Assembly (NCBI GenBank): GCA_040220415.1 | Contig: JAVJUV010000102.1 | Coordinates: 62,001-126,000, forward strand | Source of the DNA: JAVJUV01 sp040220415 | GTDB lineage: Bacteria > Pseudomonadota > Alphaproteobacteria > Rhodobacterales > Rhodobacteraceae | DNA length: 64,000 bases | Direction of reading: 5' to 3' | Part shown: positions 51,226 to 58,694 of the stretch, piece by piece | Layout of the letters: each line of letters opens with the position of its first letter | How positions within the stretch are numbered: position 1 is the stretch's first letter | Program-made: the position numbers and the translations under genes | The notes under the pieces: model-generated | The model's input: the letters and a program-made list of their open reading frames with translations, nothing else | The model's database searches: none | Told to the model about the DNA's origin: nothing

Positions 51226-52665
51226 ATGGCGGGCCGGTTCGGCTATTTCGTCGTTCTGGCCGGGATGCGCACGGGGTCCAACCTGCTGGAGGAGTACCTG
51301 TCCGCGATGCCCGGCGTTCGGTCGCATGGCGAGTTGTTCAATCCTCATTTCTTCGGGAAGCCGAAGTCGAAGGAGCAGTTCGGCCTGTCGATAGTGGACC
51401 GCGACGCCGATCCGGTTCGGGTGATCGACGCGATGCGGAACGAACCCGGCGGCCTGCAGGGTTTCCGTCTGTTCGATGACCACGATCCCCGGGTGATCGA
51501 ACATGTGCTTGCCGATGAGCGGGCCGCCAAGATCGTGCTGAGCCGTAGGCCGGTGGACAGCTATGTCTCGCTGAAGATTGCGCGGAAGACGGGGCAGTGG
51601 TGGCTGGGCGACCTGAGTTCGGCGCGGGGCGGCAAGGTTGCCTTCGATGCCGATGAGTATGCGGACTTCGTGAATACCCTGACTGTCTACCAACAGCGGA
51701 TTCGCCGCGTTCTGCAATCGACCGGACAAACGGCCTTCTTTCTGGATTACTCGGACCTGTCGGAAGAGGCCGTGATCGGCGGGCTGGGTCGCTATCTGGG
51801 GGCGGAAGGGCCGCCCGACGCGGGCGAAGTAAGGGCCAAGGTTCAGAACCCGCAACCCGTTGCGGAACGCCTGGTCAACGCGGACGAGGCCGAGGCGCGG
51901 CTTCGCGAACTTGCCGCGCCGGATATCGGGCACATACCGAGTTACGAGCCCGAGCGCGGACCGGGTTTGCGGATGTTTCACGTCTGCCGCACCGCACCGC
52001 TTCTCTACATGCCGATTCGGGGCGCCGGGAGCGATCCCGTTCCCGACTGGCTGCAGAAGGTCGATGCGAAGGGCAAGGTCGAGAAGGGGCTGACCCAGAA
52101 GGACGTGCGGCGCTGGATGCGAAAACATCCGGGACATCGGACGTTCACCGTTCTGCGCCATCCGTTGCCCCGCGCCTACGATGCGTTCTGCAGGTTCGTT
52201 CTGCCGACCGATCAGCAGGGCCACGCGGACATCCGTTCGGCGCTTTCGGAGCGCTATTCGGTGCCGCTGCCGCGGGAGTGGCCCTGCGAGGGGTGGACGC
52301 TGGTGCGGCAGCGCGAGGCGTTTCTGGAATTTCTGAAGTTCCTGGCGGGGAACCTGGGCGGCCAGACGTCGTTAAGGGTGGATTACAGCTGGGCGTCGCA
52401 GGCCGCCTTGCTGGAGGCTGTCGCCGGTTTCAAGGTGCCGGACCGCGTGGTTCGCGAAGACACTGCCGGCATCGAACTGGCGCAACTGGCGGCGCTGGCG
52501 GGATGCCCGGAGGCCCCGGTGTTCGACGGCGCATTCGGTACCGATTCGGAATTTCCGCTTGCGTCGGTCAGAACCGCCGAAATCGAGGCGGCATGCGCGA
52601 ACGCATATCGCCGGGATTACGTGTTCTTCGGATTCGACGCCTGGACGCCGGTTCAGGCTGCCTGA
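51226..52665 (+). CDS. Tandem-domain sulfotransferase (NodH-type plus degenerate second domain)
   Basis: A 479-residue cytoplasmic sulfotransferase using PAPS. The first half has a 5'-phosphosulfate loop LAGMRTGSNLLEEYL (11-25) and a 3'-phosphate motif IVLSRRPVDSYVS (about 102-114), as in NodH and Stf-type enzymes. The second half (about 250-479) repeats the layout with FTVLRHPLPRAYDAF (about 306-320) but its loop position, YMPIRGAGSDPVPDWL, lacks the canonical GSTxL. It may therefore be one active and one degraded domain. Ends 13 bp inside the convergent ptsN. ATG at 51226 chosen; the ORF also has a start 24 bases earlier. Confidence 0.85.
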   Translation: MAGRFGYFVVLAGMRTGSNLLEEYLSAMPGVRSHGELFNPHFFGKPKSKEQFGLSIVDRDADPVRVIDAMRNEPGGLQGFRLFDDHDPRVIEHVLADERAAKIVLSRRPVDSYVSLKIARKTGQWWLGDLSSARGGKVAFDADEYADFVNTLTVYQQRIRRVLQSTGQTAFFLDYSDLSEEAVIGGLGRYLGAEGPPDAGEVRAKVQNPQPVAERLVNADEAEARLRELAAPDIGHIPSYEPERGPGLRMFHVCRTAPLLYMPIRGAGSDPVPDWLQKVDAKGKVEKGLTQKDVRRWMRKHPGHRTFTVLRHPLPRAYDAFCRFVLPTDQQGHADIRSALSERYSVPLPREWPCEGWTLVRQREAFLEFLKFLAGNLGGQTSLRVDYSWASQAALLEAVAGFKVPDRVVREDTAGIELAQLAALAGCPEAPVFDGAFGTDSEFPLASVRTAEIEAACANAYRRDYVFFGFDAWTPVQAA

Positions 52666-53117
52666 ACGCTGGGCGCTTCGGTCAGAAGCGTGTGCAGCGT
52701 GGCCGGATCCGAGTTGGCGCGCAGCTTGGTGCACAGAGCGGGGTCGCGCATCGTACGAGAGACGAGAGCCAGCGCCTTGAGATGCTCGACGCCCGCGTCC
52801 TGCGGGGCGAGAAGGGCAAAAACCAGGTCGACAGGCTGCCGGTCGACCGAGTCGAAAGCGAGCGGCTTTTCAAGGCGAACGAACAACCCCACGACGCTGT
52901 CCAGCCCATCGAGCCGGGCGTGCGGAAGGGCGATGCCCTGGCCGACACCGGTCGGACCCAGGCTTTCGCGTTCCTGCAGCGCGCCCGAGACGTCGCTGGG
53001 TTTCAGGCCGTAGACTGACCCGGCAAGTTCGCCGAGTTCCTGAAAAAGGCGTTTCTTGCTGCTTGTCGCACCCACGGCACGCACCGCGTCGGAACGCAGA
53101 ATCTTCGCTAAATTCAT
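52653..53117 (-). CDS. ptsN: PTS IIA-like nitrogen regulatory protein
   Basis: A 154-residue EIIA-Ntr protein of the nitrogen PTS, receiving phosphate from NPr and regulating potassium, nitrogen and stress functions. The phosphoryl-accepting histidine is His66 in GIALPHARLD. Membrane transport partners are absent as expected. It lies 50 bp after hpf, the usual neighbour. Confidence 0.95.
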   Translation of the reverse strand: MNLAKILRSDAVRAVGATSSKKRLFQELGELAGSVYGLKPSDVSGALQERESLGPTGVGQGIALPHARLDGLDSVVGLFVRLEKPLAFDSVDRQPVDLVFALLAPQDAGVEHLKALALVSRTMRDPALCTKLRANSDPATLHTLLTEAPSVQAA

Positions 53118-53167
53118 CTCTATCGTGTCCCGCCGATAGTTTCAGTCCGGTGCCCGAGCCGCATACG

Positions 53168-53737
53168 TCAGTTCGGGTCGATCCAGCCTATATTCCCATC
53201 ATCCCGACGATAAACGATGTTCACGCCGGACCCCTGTTTCTCGTTCCGGAAGACCAGTACCGGGGCGCCTGCAAGCTCCATCTGCATCACGGCCTCGCCC
53301 ACGGACAACGAAGGAATCCTTGTCTCCATCTCGGCGATGATCATGGGCTGGAGAGTTTCAGGTTCCGATTCTTCCGGTACGTCCGATGAGGCGAGGATAT
53401 AGGAGGACGCCTGCAGAAGTTCAACCGGCTGCGCACGATCGCGGTGATGATCCTTCAACCTGCGCTTATAGCGCCGCAATTGCTTTTCCATCTTCTCGGA
53501 ACAGGCGTCGAATGCGGCGTAGATATCGTGGGCATGAGCCTTGGCCTGGGCAGTCAGGCCCGTCGAGAGATGAACCGTCGCTTCGCAGACATGTTCGTTG
53601 CCGCTTTTGGAGAAGACAATGTTCGCATCGGTGGGCCGGCCTGCGTATTTCGACACGACATCGTTCAGTCTGTCGCGCACATGGGTTTGCAGCGCCTCGC
53701 CGATGTCGATCTGTTTGCCGGTGATGTGATACTGCAT
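53168..53737 (-). CDS. hpf: Long-form ribosome hibernation promoting factor
   Basis: A 189-residue long HPF, which dimerises ribosomes through its C-terminal domain. N-terminal YfiA/RaiA domain (1-110: MQYHITGKQIDIGEALQTHV, SEKMEKQLRRYKRRLKDHH), linker, and the C-terminal domain (about 125-185: ETRIPSLSVGEAVMQMELAG, VFRNEKQGSGVNIVYRRDDG). ATG at 53737. A 218-bp region with an inverted repeat precedes it. Confidence 0.96.
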   Translation of the reverse strand: MQYHITGKQIDIGEALQTHVRDRLNDVVSKYAGRPTDANIVFSKSGNEHVCEATVHLSTGLTAQAKAHAHDIYAAFDACSEKMEKQLRRYKRRLKDHHRDRAQPVELLQASSYILASSDVPEESEPETLQPMIIAEMETRIPSLSVGEAVMQMELAGAPVLVFRNEKQGSGVNIVYRRDDGNIGWIDPN

Positions 53738-53955
53738 TGAAAATCTCCCTTCGGGGCGAGCGGAATGGCGCGTCACGCGCCACTGATACAACTGGATGTT
53801 CGGATAAGTGCGGGCATTCGAACCGCTGCCTTAAGGCAAATCTTGCGGCACCGAAAGACCCTGCGAGTCACAAAGACTTCGTTCGTTTTCATTGACTTCA
53901 TTGGGTCAAAATGCCCGACCGGAGTCAATGAGTCGTTTGCGCAAGGCGTTCTGGT
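53738..53955 (-). promoter_or_regulatory. hpf upstream region with 9-bp inverted repeat
   Basis: TCATTGACT (53889-53897) and AGTCAATGA (53923-53931) are perfect inverted repeats 25 bp apart, in a region lower in G+C than its surroundings. They lie about 150-195 bp before the hpf ATG on the minus strand. A TTGACT on the minus strand overlaps the distal arm. Could be an operator pair; no known regulator is identifiable. In many proteobacteria rpoN would sit here. Confidence 0.4.
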
Positions 53956-54714
53956 TCATGAGATGCGAAAGCTCTTTCCAAGATATACGCGGCGGACCTT
54001 TTCGTCGTTGACCACCTCGTCCGCCGTTCCGCTCATCAGGACGCCGCCATCGTGCAGGATGTAGGCGCGGTCGACGATCTCGAGTGTCTCGCGGACGTTG
54101 TGGTCGGTGATCAGCACGCCGATCCCGCGCTCTTTCAGATCCATCACGAGATCGCGGATATCGCCGACCGCGATAGGGTCGATGCCCGGGAACGGTTCGT
54201 CCAGAAGCAGGTACTTGGGGTTGGCCGCCAGGCTGCGGGCGATCTCGCAGCGGCGCCGCTCGCCGCCCGACAGCGCGACCGAGGGCGTGCGGCGCAAGTG
54301 GGCGATGGAGAACTCGTTCAGCAGTTCTTCAAGCCGTTCGCGGCGGCGCGTGCGGTCTTTTTCGACGATTTCCAGAATTGCCAGGATGTTGTCCTCGACG
54401 TTGAGGCCCTGAAAGATCGACCGTTCCTGTGGAAGATAGCCGATGCCCAGTTTGGCGCGGCGATACATCGGGAAGTTGGTGACGTCCCTGCCGTCGATCA
54501 TCACCTGCCCGCCATCGGGCATCACCAGTCCGGCAATGGCATAGAAGCAGGTGGTTTTTCCCGAGCCGTTCGGGCCAAGAAGGGCAACGACCTCTCCCCT
54601 GGTCAGATCGAGGCTGACGTCCCGGATCACGGGACGCTTGCGGTAGGATTTGCGCAGGTTCCTGATCCGGAGACCCTGGTCGCCATCGGCTACGGTCAGT
54701 TTCGGGGCGGTCAT
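53956..54714 (-). CDS. lptB: Lipopolysaccharide export ATPase LptB
   Basis: A 252-residue cytoplasmic ATPase powering LPS transport to the outer membrane with LptFG. Walker A GPNGSGKTT, signature LSGGERRR, Walker B YLLLDEPF and the H-loop TDHNV. The D-loop region reads PFPGIDPIA where most LptB have PFAGVDPIA. ATG at 54714 shares one base with the lptA stop (TGATG). Confidence 0.96.
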   Translation of the reverse strand: MTAPKLTVADGDQGLRIRNLRKSYRKRPVIRDVSLDLTRGEVVALLGPNGSGKTTCFYAIAGLVMPDGGQVMIDGRDVTNFPMYRRAKLGIGYLPQERSIFQGLNVEDNILAILEIVEKDRTRRRERLEELLNEFSIAHLRRTPSVALSGGERRRCEIARSLAANPKYLLLDEPFPGIDPIAVGDIRDLVMDLKERGIGVLITDHNVRETLEIVDRAYILHDGGVLMSGTADEVVNDEKVRRVYLGKSFRIS

Positions 54715-55223
54715 CAGTTTTCGCCCCCGGCACCGAAAATGGTTCTGACGCGGCCTTCCATCGTTCCCGTTCCAGAGGAAAGATCGATCACCAGCCGTTC
54801 GCCCGAAATCGCGTTCTGGCCCTGGGTCAGCAGAACCTCGCCGGACAGGCTGACGGTGCTGTCGGTCACGGAATAGACCGCTTCGCGGGCTTCGGCGGCG
54901 TCGGTGGCGGTGACGAAGGTGACGCCGCCATCGGCTTCCAGGCGGTCGATCCCGTTCGCCTTGCCGGCGGCATCCTTGGCGTAGACCACCACGATCCTGC
55001 CGGCCGACATGCGCACGTCGCCCTGAACGACCAGGACATTGCCGTCGAAGATCGCCTGTCCGGTTCCCTGATCGACGCTGAGCGAGTCGGCGGACACCTC
55101 GACCGGCTGTCCGGAATCGAACGATCCGGTGCCAAGGGATATGTTGGCGCCCTGTGCGAAACCGCCGGAAGCGGTGGTGGCAAGCAGGCAGGCTGCGATG
55201 CAGAGAGATGAAATCAGCTTCAT
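54714..55223 (-). CDS. lptA: LPS transport periplasmic protein LptA
   Basis: A 169-residue OstA-like beta-jellyroll protein bridging the periplasm in LPS export. Signal peptide ends TTASGGFA; jellyroll strands include QPVEVSADSLSVDQGTGQAIF and GDVRMSAGRIVVVYAK. ATG at 55223; the first bases overlap the lptC stop. Position between lptC and lptB supports the call. Confidence 0.92.
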   Translation of the reverse strand: MKLISSLCIAACLLATTASGGFAQGANISLGTGSFDSGQPVEVSADSLSVDQGTGQAIFDGNVLVVQGDVRMSAGRIVVVYAKDAAGKANGIDRLEADGGVTFVTATDAAEAREAVYSVTDSTVSLSGEVLLTQGQNAISGERLVIDLSSGTGTMEGRVRTIFGAGGEN

Positions 55224-55825
55224 GGTTGTGGTTCGTATACCAACCGGACGCCGTTCTTGAAAACAAGAAGATATGTCTGATCGTCCTGAGGCCGTCTCTG
55301 AAGCTCCATTCCGCCGGCGACCAATGTGCCGGCCGGACCGGATGCGCGGACTTCCTGATCCGCGCGGACGGTAGCTTCGCGATAGGAAACGACGAACTCT
55401 TCGGATTCCAGGCGGTATCCGGTGGAGCTTTCGAGGAACGAGCCGCCGCTGAGCGTGGCAAGCCCGCTTTCGGTGTCGATCCGGCCCAGCGGACTTTCGA
55501 TGACGATCTTGCCCCGGTCGGGAATGAGCAGCTCTGCCGCCAGCGTGTCGCCGGTAAGCTGGGATCGCCTGTCGGCACCCGGGCGCACGCTGTCGGCCGA
55601 CAGCGCGACCTGCACGCCGTCGTTGGTGATTCCGCCGAAGGTCGGCCGCGTCATGCCCTGTTCGCGCAGGATGCGCTCCACATCCACTTCGGCATAGGGA
55701 ATGGCCGCATCCGGGTTCAGGGATTCGGCAACGAAGAACAGCGTCGAGAGAATGCCAAGCGCCGCCAGCGGCAGCGCAACCTTGAGCCAGAGCACAAGCC
55801 GCGAATATTTGTCGGCACGATCCAT
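55220..55825 (-). CDS. lptC: LPS export ABC transporter periplasmic protein LptC
   Basis: A 201-residue single-pass protein: one N-terminal membrane helix (about 14-33, VALPLAALGILSTLFFVAES) and a periplasmic jellyroll. It passes LPS from LptFG to LptA. The sequence is poorly conserved in the family, so the call rests on topology plus the lptC-lptA-lptB order. Follows rnd by 23 bp. Confidence 0.88.
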   Translation of the reverse strand: MDRADKYSRLVLWLKVALPLAALGILSTLFFVAESLNPDAAIPYAEVDVERILREQGMTRPTFGGITNDGVQVALSADSVRPGADRRSQLTGDTLAAELLIPDRGKIVIESPLGRIDTESGLATLSGGSFLESSTGYRLESEEFVVSYREATVRADQEVRASGPAGTLVAGGMELQRRPQDDQTYLLVFKNGVRLVYEPQP

Positions 55826-55848
55826 GCTCGGGATATAGGGCGTTGCGG

Positions 55849-56460
55849 TCAGTGAGCGAAGATGTCGATTTCAGGCCACCCGGCGAGATCCAGCCGAGCG
55901 CGGGCAGGCAGGAAGTCGAACGCGGCCTGCGCCAGGTCGGTGCGGCCCTCGCGTTCAAGCAGGTGGTCCAGCTTTTCCTTGAGCCGGTGCAGGTAGAGAA
56001 CATCCGATGCGGCGTAGGTCAGCTGCGCTTCGGTCAGGTCTTCGGCGCCCCAGTCGCTCATCTGCTGAAGCTTGGAGATATCGATGCCCAGCAATTCATC
56101 CAGAAGGTTCTTCAGGCCGTGGCGATCGGTGTAGGTGCGCACCATCTTCGAGGCGATCTTGGTGCAGTAGACCGGCGCGGCAAGCGCCCCGAAGGCATGG
56201 TAGAGCGCGGCAATGTCGAAGCGGCCGAAGTGAAAGAGTTTCAGGACCGCCGGATCCGTCAGAAGCCGTTCGAGGTTGGGGGCGCCGGTCTGGCCCTTTT
56301 CGATCTGGACGAGATGCGCATCGCCGTCGCCGCCCGAGAGCTGAACCAGACACAGCCGGTCGCGGTGCGGGTTGAGGCCCATGGTCTCGCAATCGATGGC
56401 GACGGAGGATCCGAGATCCAGCCCGTCGGGAAGATCGCGTTTGTGAAAATGATTGGCCAA
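55849..56460 (-). CDS. rnd: Ribonuclease D (3'-5' exonuclease)
   Basis: A 203-residue RNase D-type exonuclease lacking the HRDC domains of the E. coli enzyme, as usual in alphaproteobacteria. DEDDy motifs: AIDCETMGL (Exo I), LFHFGRFDIAAL (Exo II) and YAASDVLYLHRL (Exo III, with Tyr). The family trims tRNA 3' ends. The start is TTG at 56460, with AGGAG seven bases before it; a frame continuing to 56535 runs through the tRNA gene. It lies 25 bp downstream of tRNA-Leu on the same strand. Confidence 0.9.
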   Translation of the reverse strand: MANHFHKRDLPDGLDLGSSVAIDCETMGLNPHRDRLCLVQLSGGDGDAHLVQIEKGQTGAPNLERLLTDPAVLKLFHFGRFDIAALYHAFGALAAPVYCTKIASKMVRTYTDRHGLKNLLDELLGIDISKLQQMSDWGAEDLTEAQLTYAASDVLYLHRLKEKLDHLLEREGRTDLAQAAFDFLPARARLDLAGWPEIDIFAH

Positions 56461-56485
56461 GAAAGCTCTCCTGTTACGGAGGCTT

Positions 56486-56572
56486 TGGTGCCCAGGAGAG
56501 GACTCGAACCTCCACGTCCGTACGGACACTAGCACCTGAAGCTAGCGCGTCTACCAATTCCGCCACCTGGGC
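56486..56572 (-). tRNA. tRNA-Leu, anticodon CAG
   Basis: An 87-base type II tRNA on the minus strand, beginning GCCCAGG and ending CCTGGGCACCA with encoded CCA. The anticodon stem-loop is CTAGC-TTCAGGT-GCTAG with anticodon CAG. A long variable arm (GTGTCCGTACGGAC) and the T-arm GAGGTTCGAGTCCTC are present. Its processing site is only 14 bases from the rnd ribosome-binding site, so the tRNA and the rnd mRNA are probably one primary transcript. Confidence 0.97.
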
Positions 56573-56701
56573 AGGTGTCGTGGAGGCGTGGATTATCCGG
56601 CGTTCAATGGTCTGTCAACGGGCAATCGCGCGTCGATTTGCGCCTTGCCCGCCCGGAACTCGGCGGCTACACCCGGACCAGCAAAAACGAGGCCCAGTCT
56701 C

Positions 56702-57682
56702 ATGTCGAAACTTGTCACGATCTACGGCGGCTCGGGATTTGTCGGTCGCTACATCGCCCAGCGGATGGCTCGGCAGGGGTGGCGCGTGCGCGTTGCCGTG
56801 CGTAATCCGAACGAGGCGCATTTCGTCAAACCTTATGGTGTTGTCGGACAGGTCGAGCCGGTCTTCTGCAACATTCGAGACGACGACAGCGTACGGCAGG
56901 TCATGCATGGCGCGGATGCCGTGGTGAACTGCGTGGGCGTTCTGGACGAGTCCGGAAGGAACACGTTCGACGCGGTCCAGCACGCTGGCGCAGGGCGGAT
57001 CGCACGGATCGCGACCGAGTTGGGCGTTCAGCGGCTGGTTCAAGTTTCGGCCATTGGCGCCGACGTCGACAGCGACAGCAAGTACGCCCGCACCAAGGGT
57101 CTGGGCGAGCAGGATGTGCAGGCGGCGTTTCCGTCCGCGGTCATTCTGCGCCCGTCGATCATATTCGGACCGGAGGACGCGTTCTTCAACCGTTTCGCTG
57201 CGATGGCGCGGATGACACCGGTCATTCCGCTGTTCGGCGCCGAGACGAAGTTCCAGCCGGTCTATGTCGATGACGTGGCCGCCGCCGCCGAAGCGGCTGC
57301 GCTGGGCAAGGCGGAACCGGGCATCTACGAATTGGGCGGACCGGAGGTCAGCACCTTCCGCGCGCTTGTTCACCTGATGCTGGAAATCGTGCGCCGGCGC
57401 CGGCTGGTGATCGGCCTGCCGTTCTGGGTCGGTCGGGCGATGGGCCGCGTCTTCGGGTTTCTGAGTTTCCTGACCGGGGGGCTTGCGCCCGCGCCGGTGA
57501 CACTTGACCAGGTGCGGCAGCTTGCGCGCGACAATGTCGTTTCCGACGGCGCAAGAACGCTTGCGGACCTTGGGATAAGGCCGACGTCGCTGGAGGCCGT
57601 GTTGCCGTCCTATCTTTGGATGTTCCGGCCCGACGGACAGTATTCGGACGTGACGCGCAGCGCCAAGAACCTGCGCGGCTAG
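56702..57682 (+). CDS. NDUFA9-like atypical SDR NAD(P)-binding protein
   Basis: A 326-residue Rossmann-fold protein of the complex I-associated NDUFA9 family. N-terminal dinucleotide motif IYGGSGFVGRYIA (about 8-20), VNCVGVLDESGRNTFDAVQ, and YARTKGLGEQ (SDR Tyr-x3-Lys region). Alphaproteobacterial homologues are thought to bind NADPH and may assist respiratory complex I. ATG at 56702. The 3' end overlaps the convergent uppP by 4 bp. Confidence 0.88.
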   Translation: MSKLVTIYGGSGFVGRYIAQRMARQGWRVRVAVRNPNEAHFVKPYGVVGQVEPVFCNIRDDDSVRQVMHGADAVVNCVGVLDESGRNTFDAVQHAGAGRIARIATELGVQRLVQVSAIGADVDSDSKYARTKGLGEQDVQAAFPSAVILRPSIIFGPEDAFFNRFAAMARMTPVIPLFGAETKFQPVYVDDVAAAAEAAALGKAEPGIYELGGPEVSTFRALVHLMLEIVRRRRLVIGLPFWVGRAMGRVFGFLSFLTGGLAPAPVTLDQVRQLARDNVVSDGARTLADLGIRPTSLEAVLPSYLWMFRPDGQYSDVTRSAKNLRG

Positions 57683-58482
57683 GTGTAGGCGATCGCCAGA
57701 AGGGCGATTCCCAGGACGATCCGGTAGATCACGTAGGGCGTGAAGCTGACCGAGCGCAGCAGGCGCATCATGAAGTGCAGCGCGCCCAGTGCGGCCACGA
57801 AGGCGAAAACCGCGCCGATGGCCGCGTCCCTTGCGAGCGCGGTGTTCATCTCGGTGGCGACCTCGATGGACAGCAGAAAGCCCGAGGCCAGGATCGTCGG
57901 GATCGACATCAGCATGGCAAGTCGCGCCGCGTCGTGACGCTTGTAGCCAAGTTGGCGGGCCCCGGTGATGGTGATGCCGGATCGCGACGTTCCGGGGACA
58001 AGTGCGATGACCTGCCAGAGCCCCATGATCAGCGCATGTTTCATCGACCAGTTTTCGGCTTCGCGGTCGTGTGCGCCTGTCCGGTCGGCCCAGAACAGGA
58101 CAAGGCCGAAGATCAGGGTCATCCAGCCCACCACGGTGACCGAGCGGACCGCATCGTCGAGCCCGGTCAGCTTCATGACAAGACCTGCGGCGATGACCGG
58201 GATCGTCGCGATGATCAGGCAGAGCGCCAACCATGCGTTCTGGTCGTCGATCTGGCGGCGGGCGACCTTGGGAAGGCCCGCCGCAACGCGCCGGACATCC
58301 TGCCAGAAATAGAGGATGACCGCGCCCAGAGTCCCGACATGAACCGCCACGTCCATTGCCTGGCCCTGGTCGGCCAGGCCGGTGAGATTCGGCAGGAGAA
58401 TCAGGTGCCCGGACGAGGAAATCGGCAGGAATTCCGTAATCCCCTGAATCAAGGCGACGATTGCGATGTGAAGAAGAGGCAT
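57679..58482 (-). CDS. uppP: Undecaprenyl-diphosphatase (bacitracin resistance)
   Basis: A 267-residue integral membrane phosphatase recycling undecaprenyl pyrophosphate for peptidoglycan and glycan synthesis. Motif QGITEFLPISSSGHLIL (about 13-29) and the catalytic PGTSRSGITITG; about eight membrane helices. Divergent from gltD across 212 bp. Confidence 0.96.
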   Translation of the reverse strand: MPLLHIAIVALIQGITEFLPISSSGHLILLPNLTGLADQGQAMDVAVHVGTLGAVILYFWQDVRRVAAGLPKVARRQIDDQNAWLALCLIIATIPVIAAGLVMKLTGLDDAVRSVTVVGWMTLIFGLVLFWADRTGAHDREAENWSMKHALIMGLWQVIALVPGTSRSGITITGARQLGYKRHDAARLAMLMSIPTILASGFLLSIEVATEMNTALARDAAIGAVFAFVAALGALHFMMRLLRSVSFTPYVIYRIVLGIALLAIAYT

Positions 58483-58694
58483 ACGGTGTGCTGCTTGTGT
58501 GAATGTGGCGACACTCTAACCATTTGTGACTCACGGGAAAGCATCAGAATAGGTAACAAAGCGGACATAAAATTCGGGTATCTGGACGAAATTACTGCAT
58601 TGCAGCACGGCGGAATTATGATTTAGGTCAGTATAAGTGACTTTTATTTCGGATTGTTCCGTTTTATGAGGGCGGTCTGAGGATGGAGACGACT
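58483..58694. promoter_or_regulatory. A+T-rich control region of gltD with palindromes
   Basis: Contains the palindrome CTGCA-T-TGCAG (58595-58605), a GTCA/TGAC pair around GTATAAG (58629-58643) and arms CGGAA/TTCCG (58611-58662). It is markedly richer in A+T than the flanking genes. Suits one or more regulator sites controlling nitrogen assimilation; the regulator is not identifiable. Confidence 0.4.
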
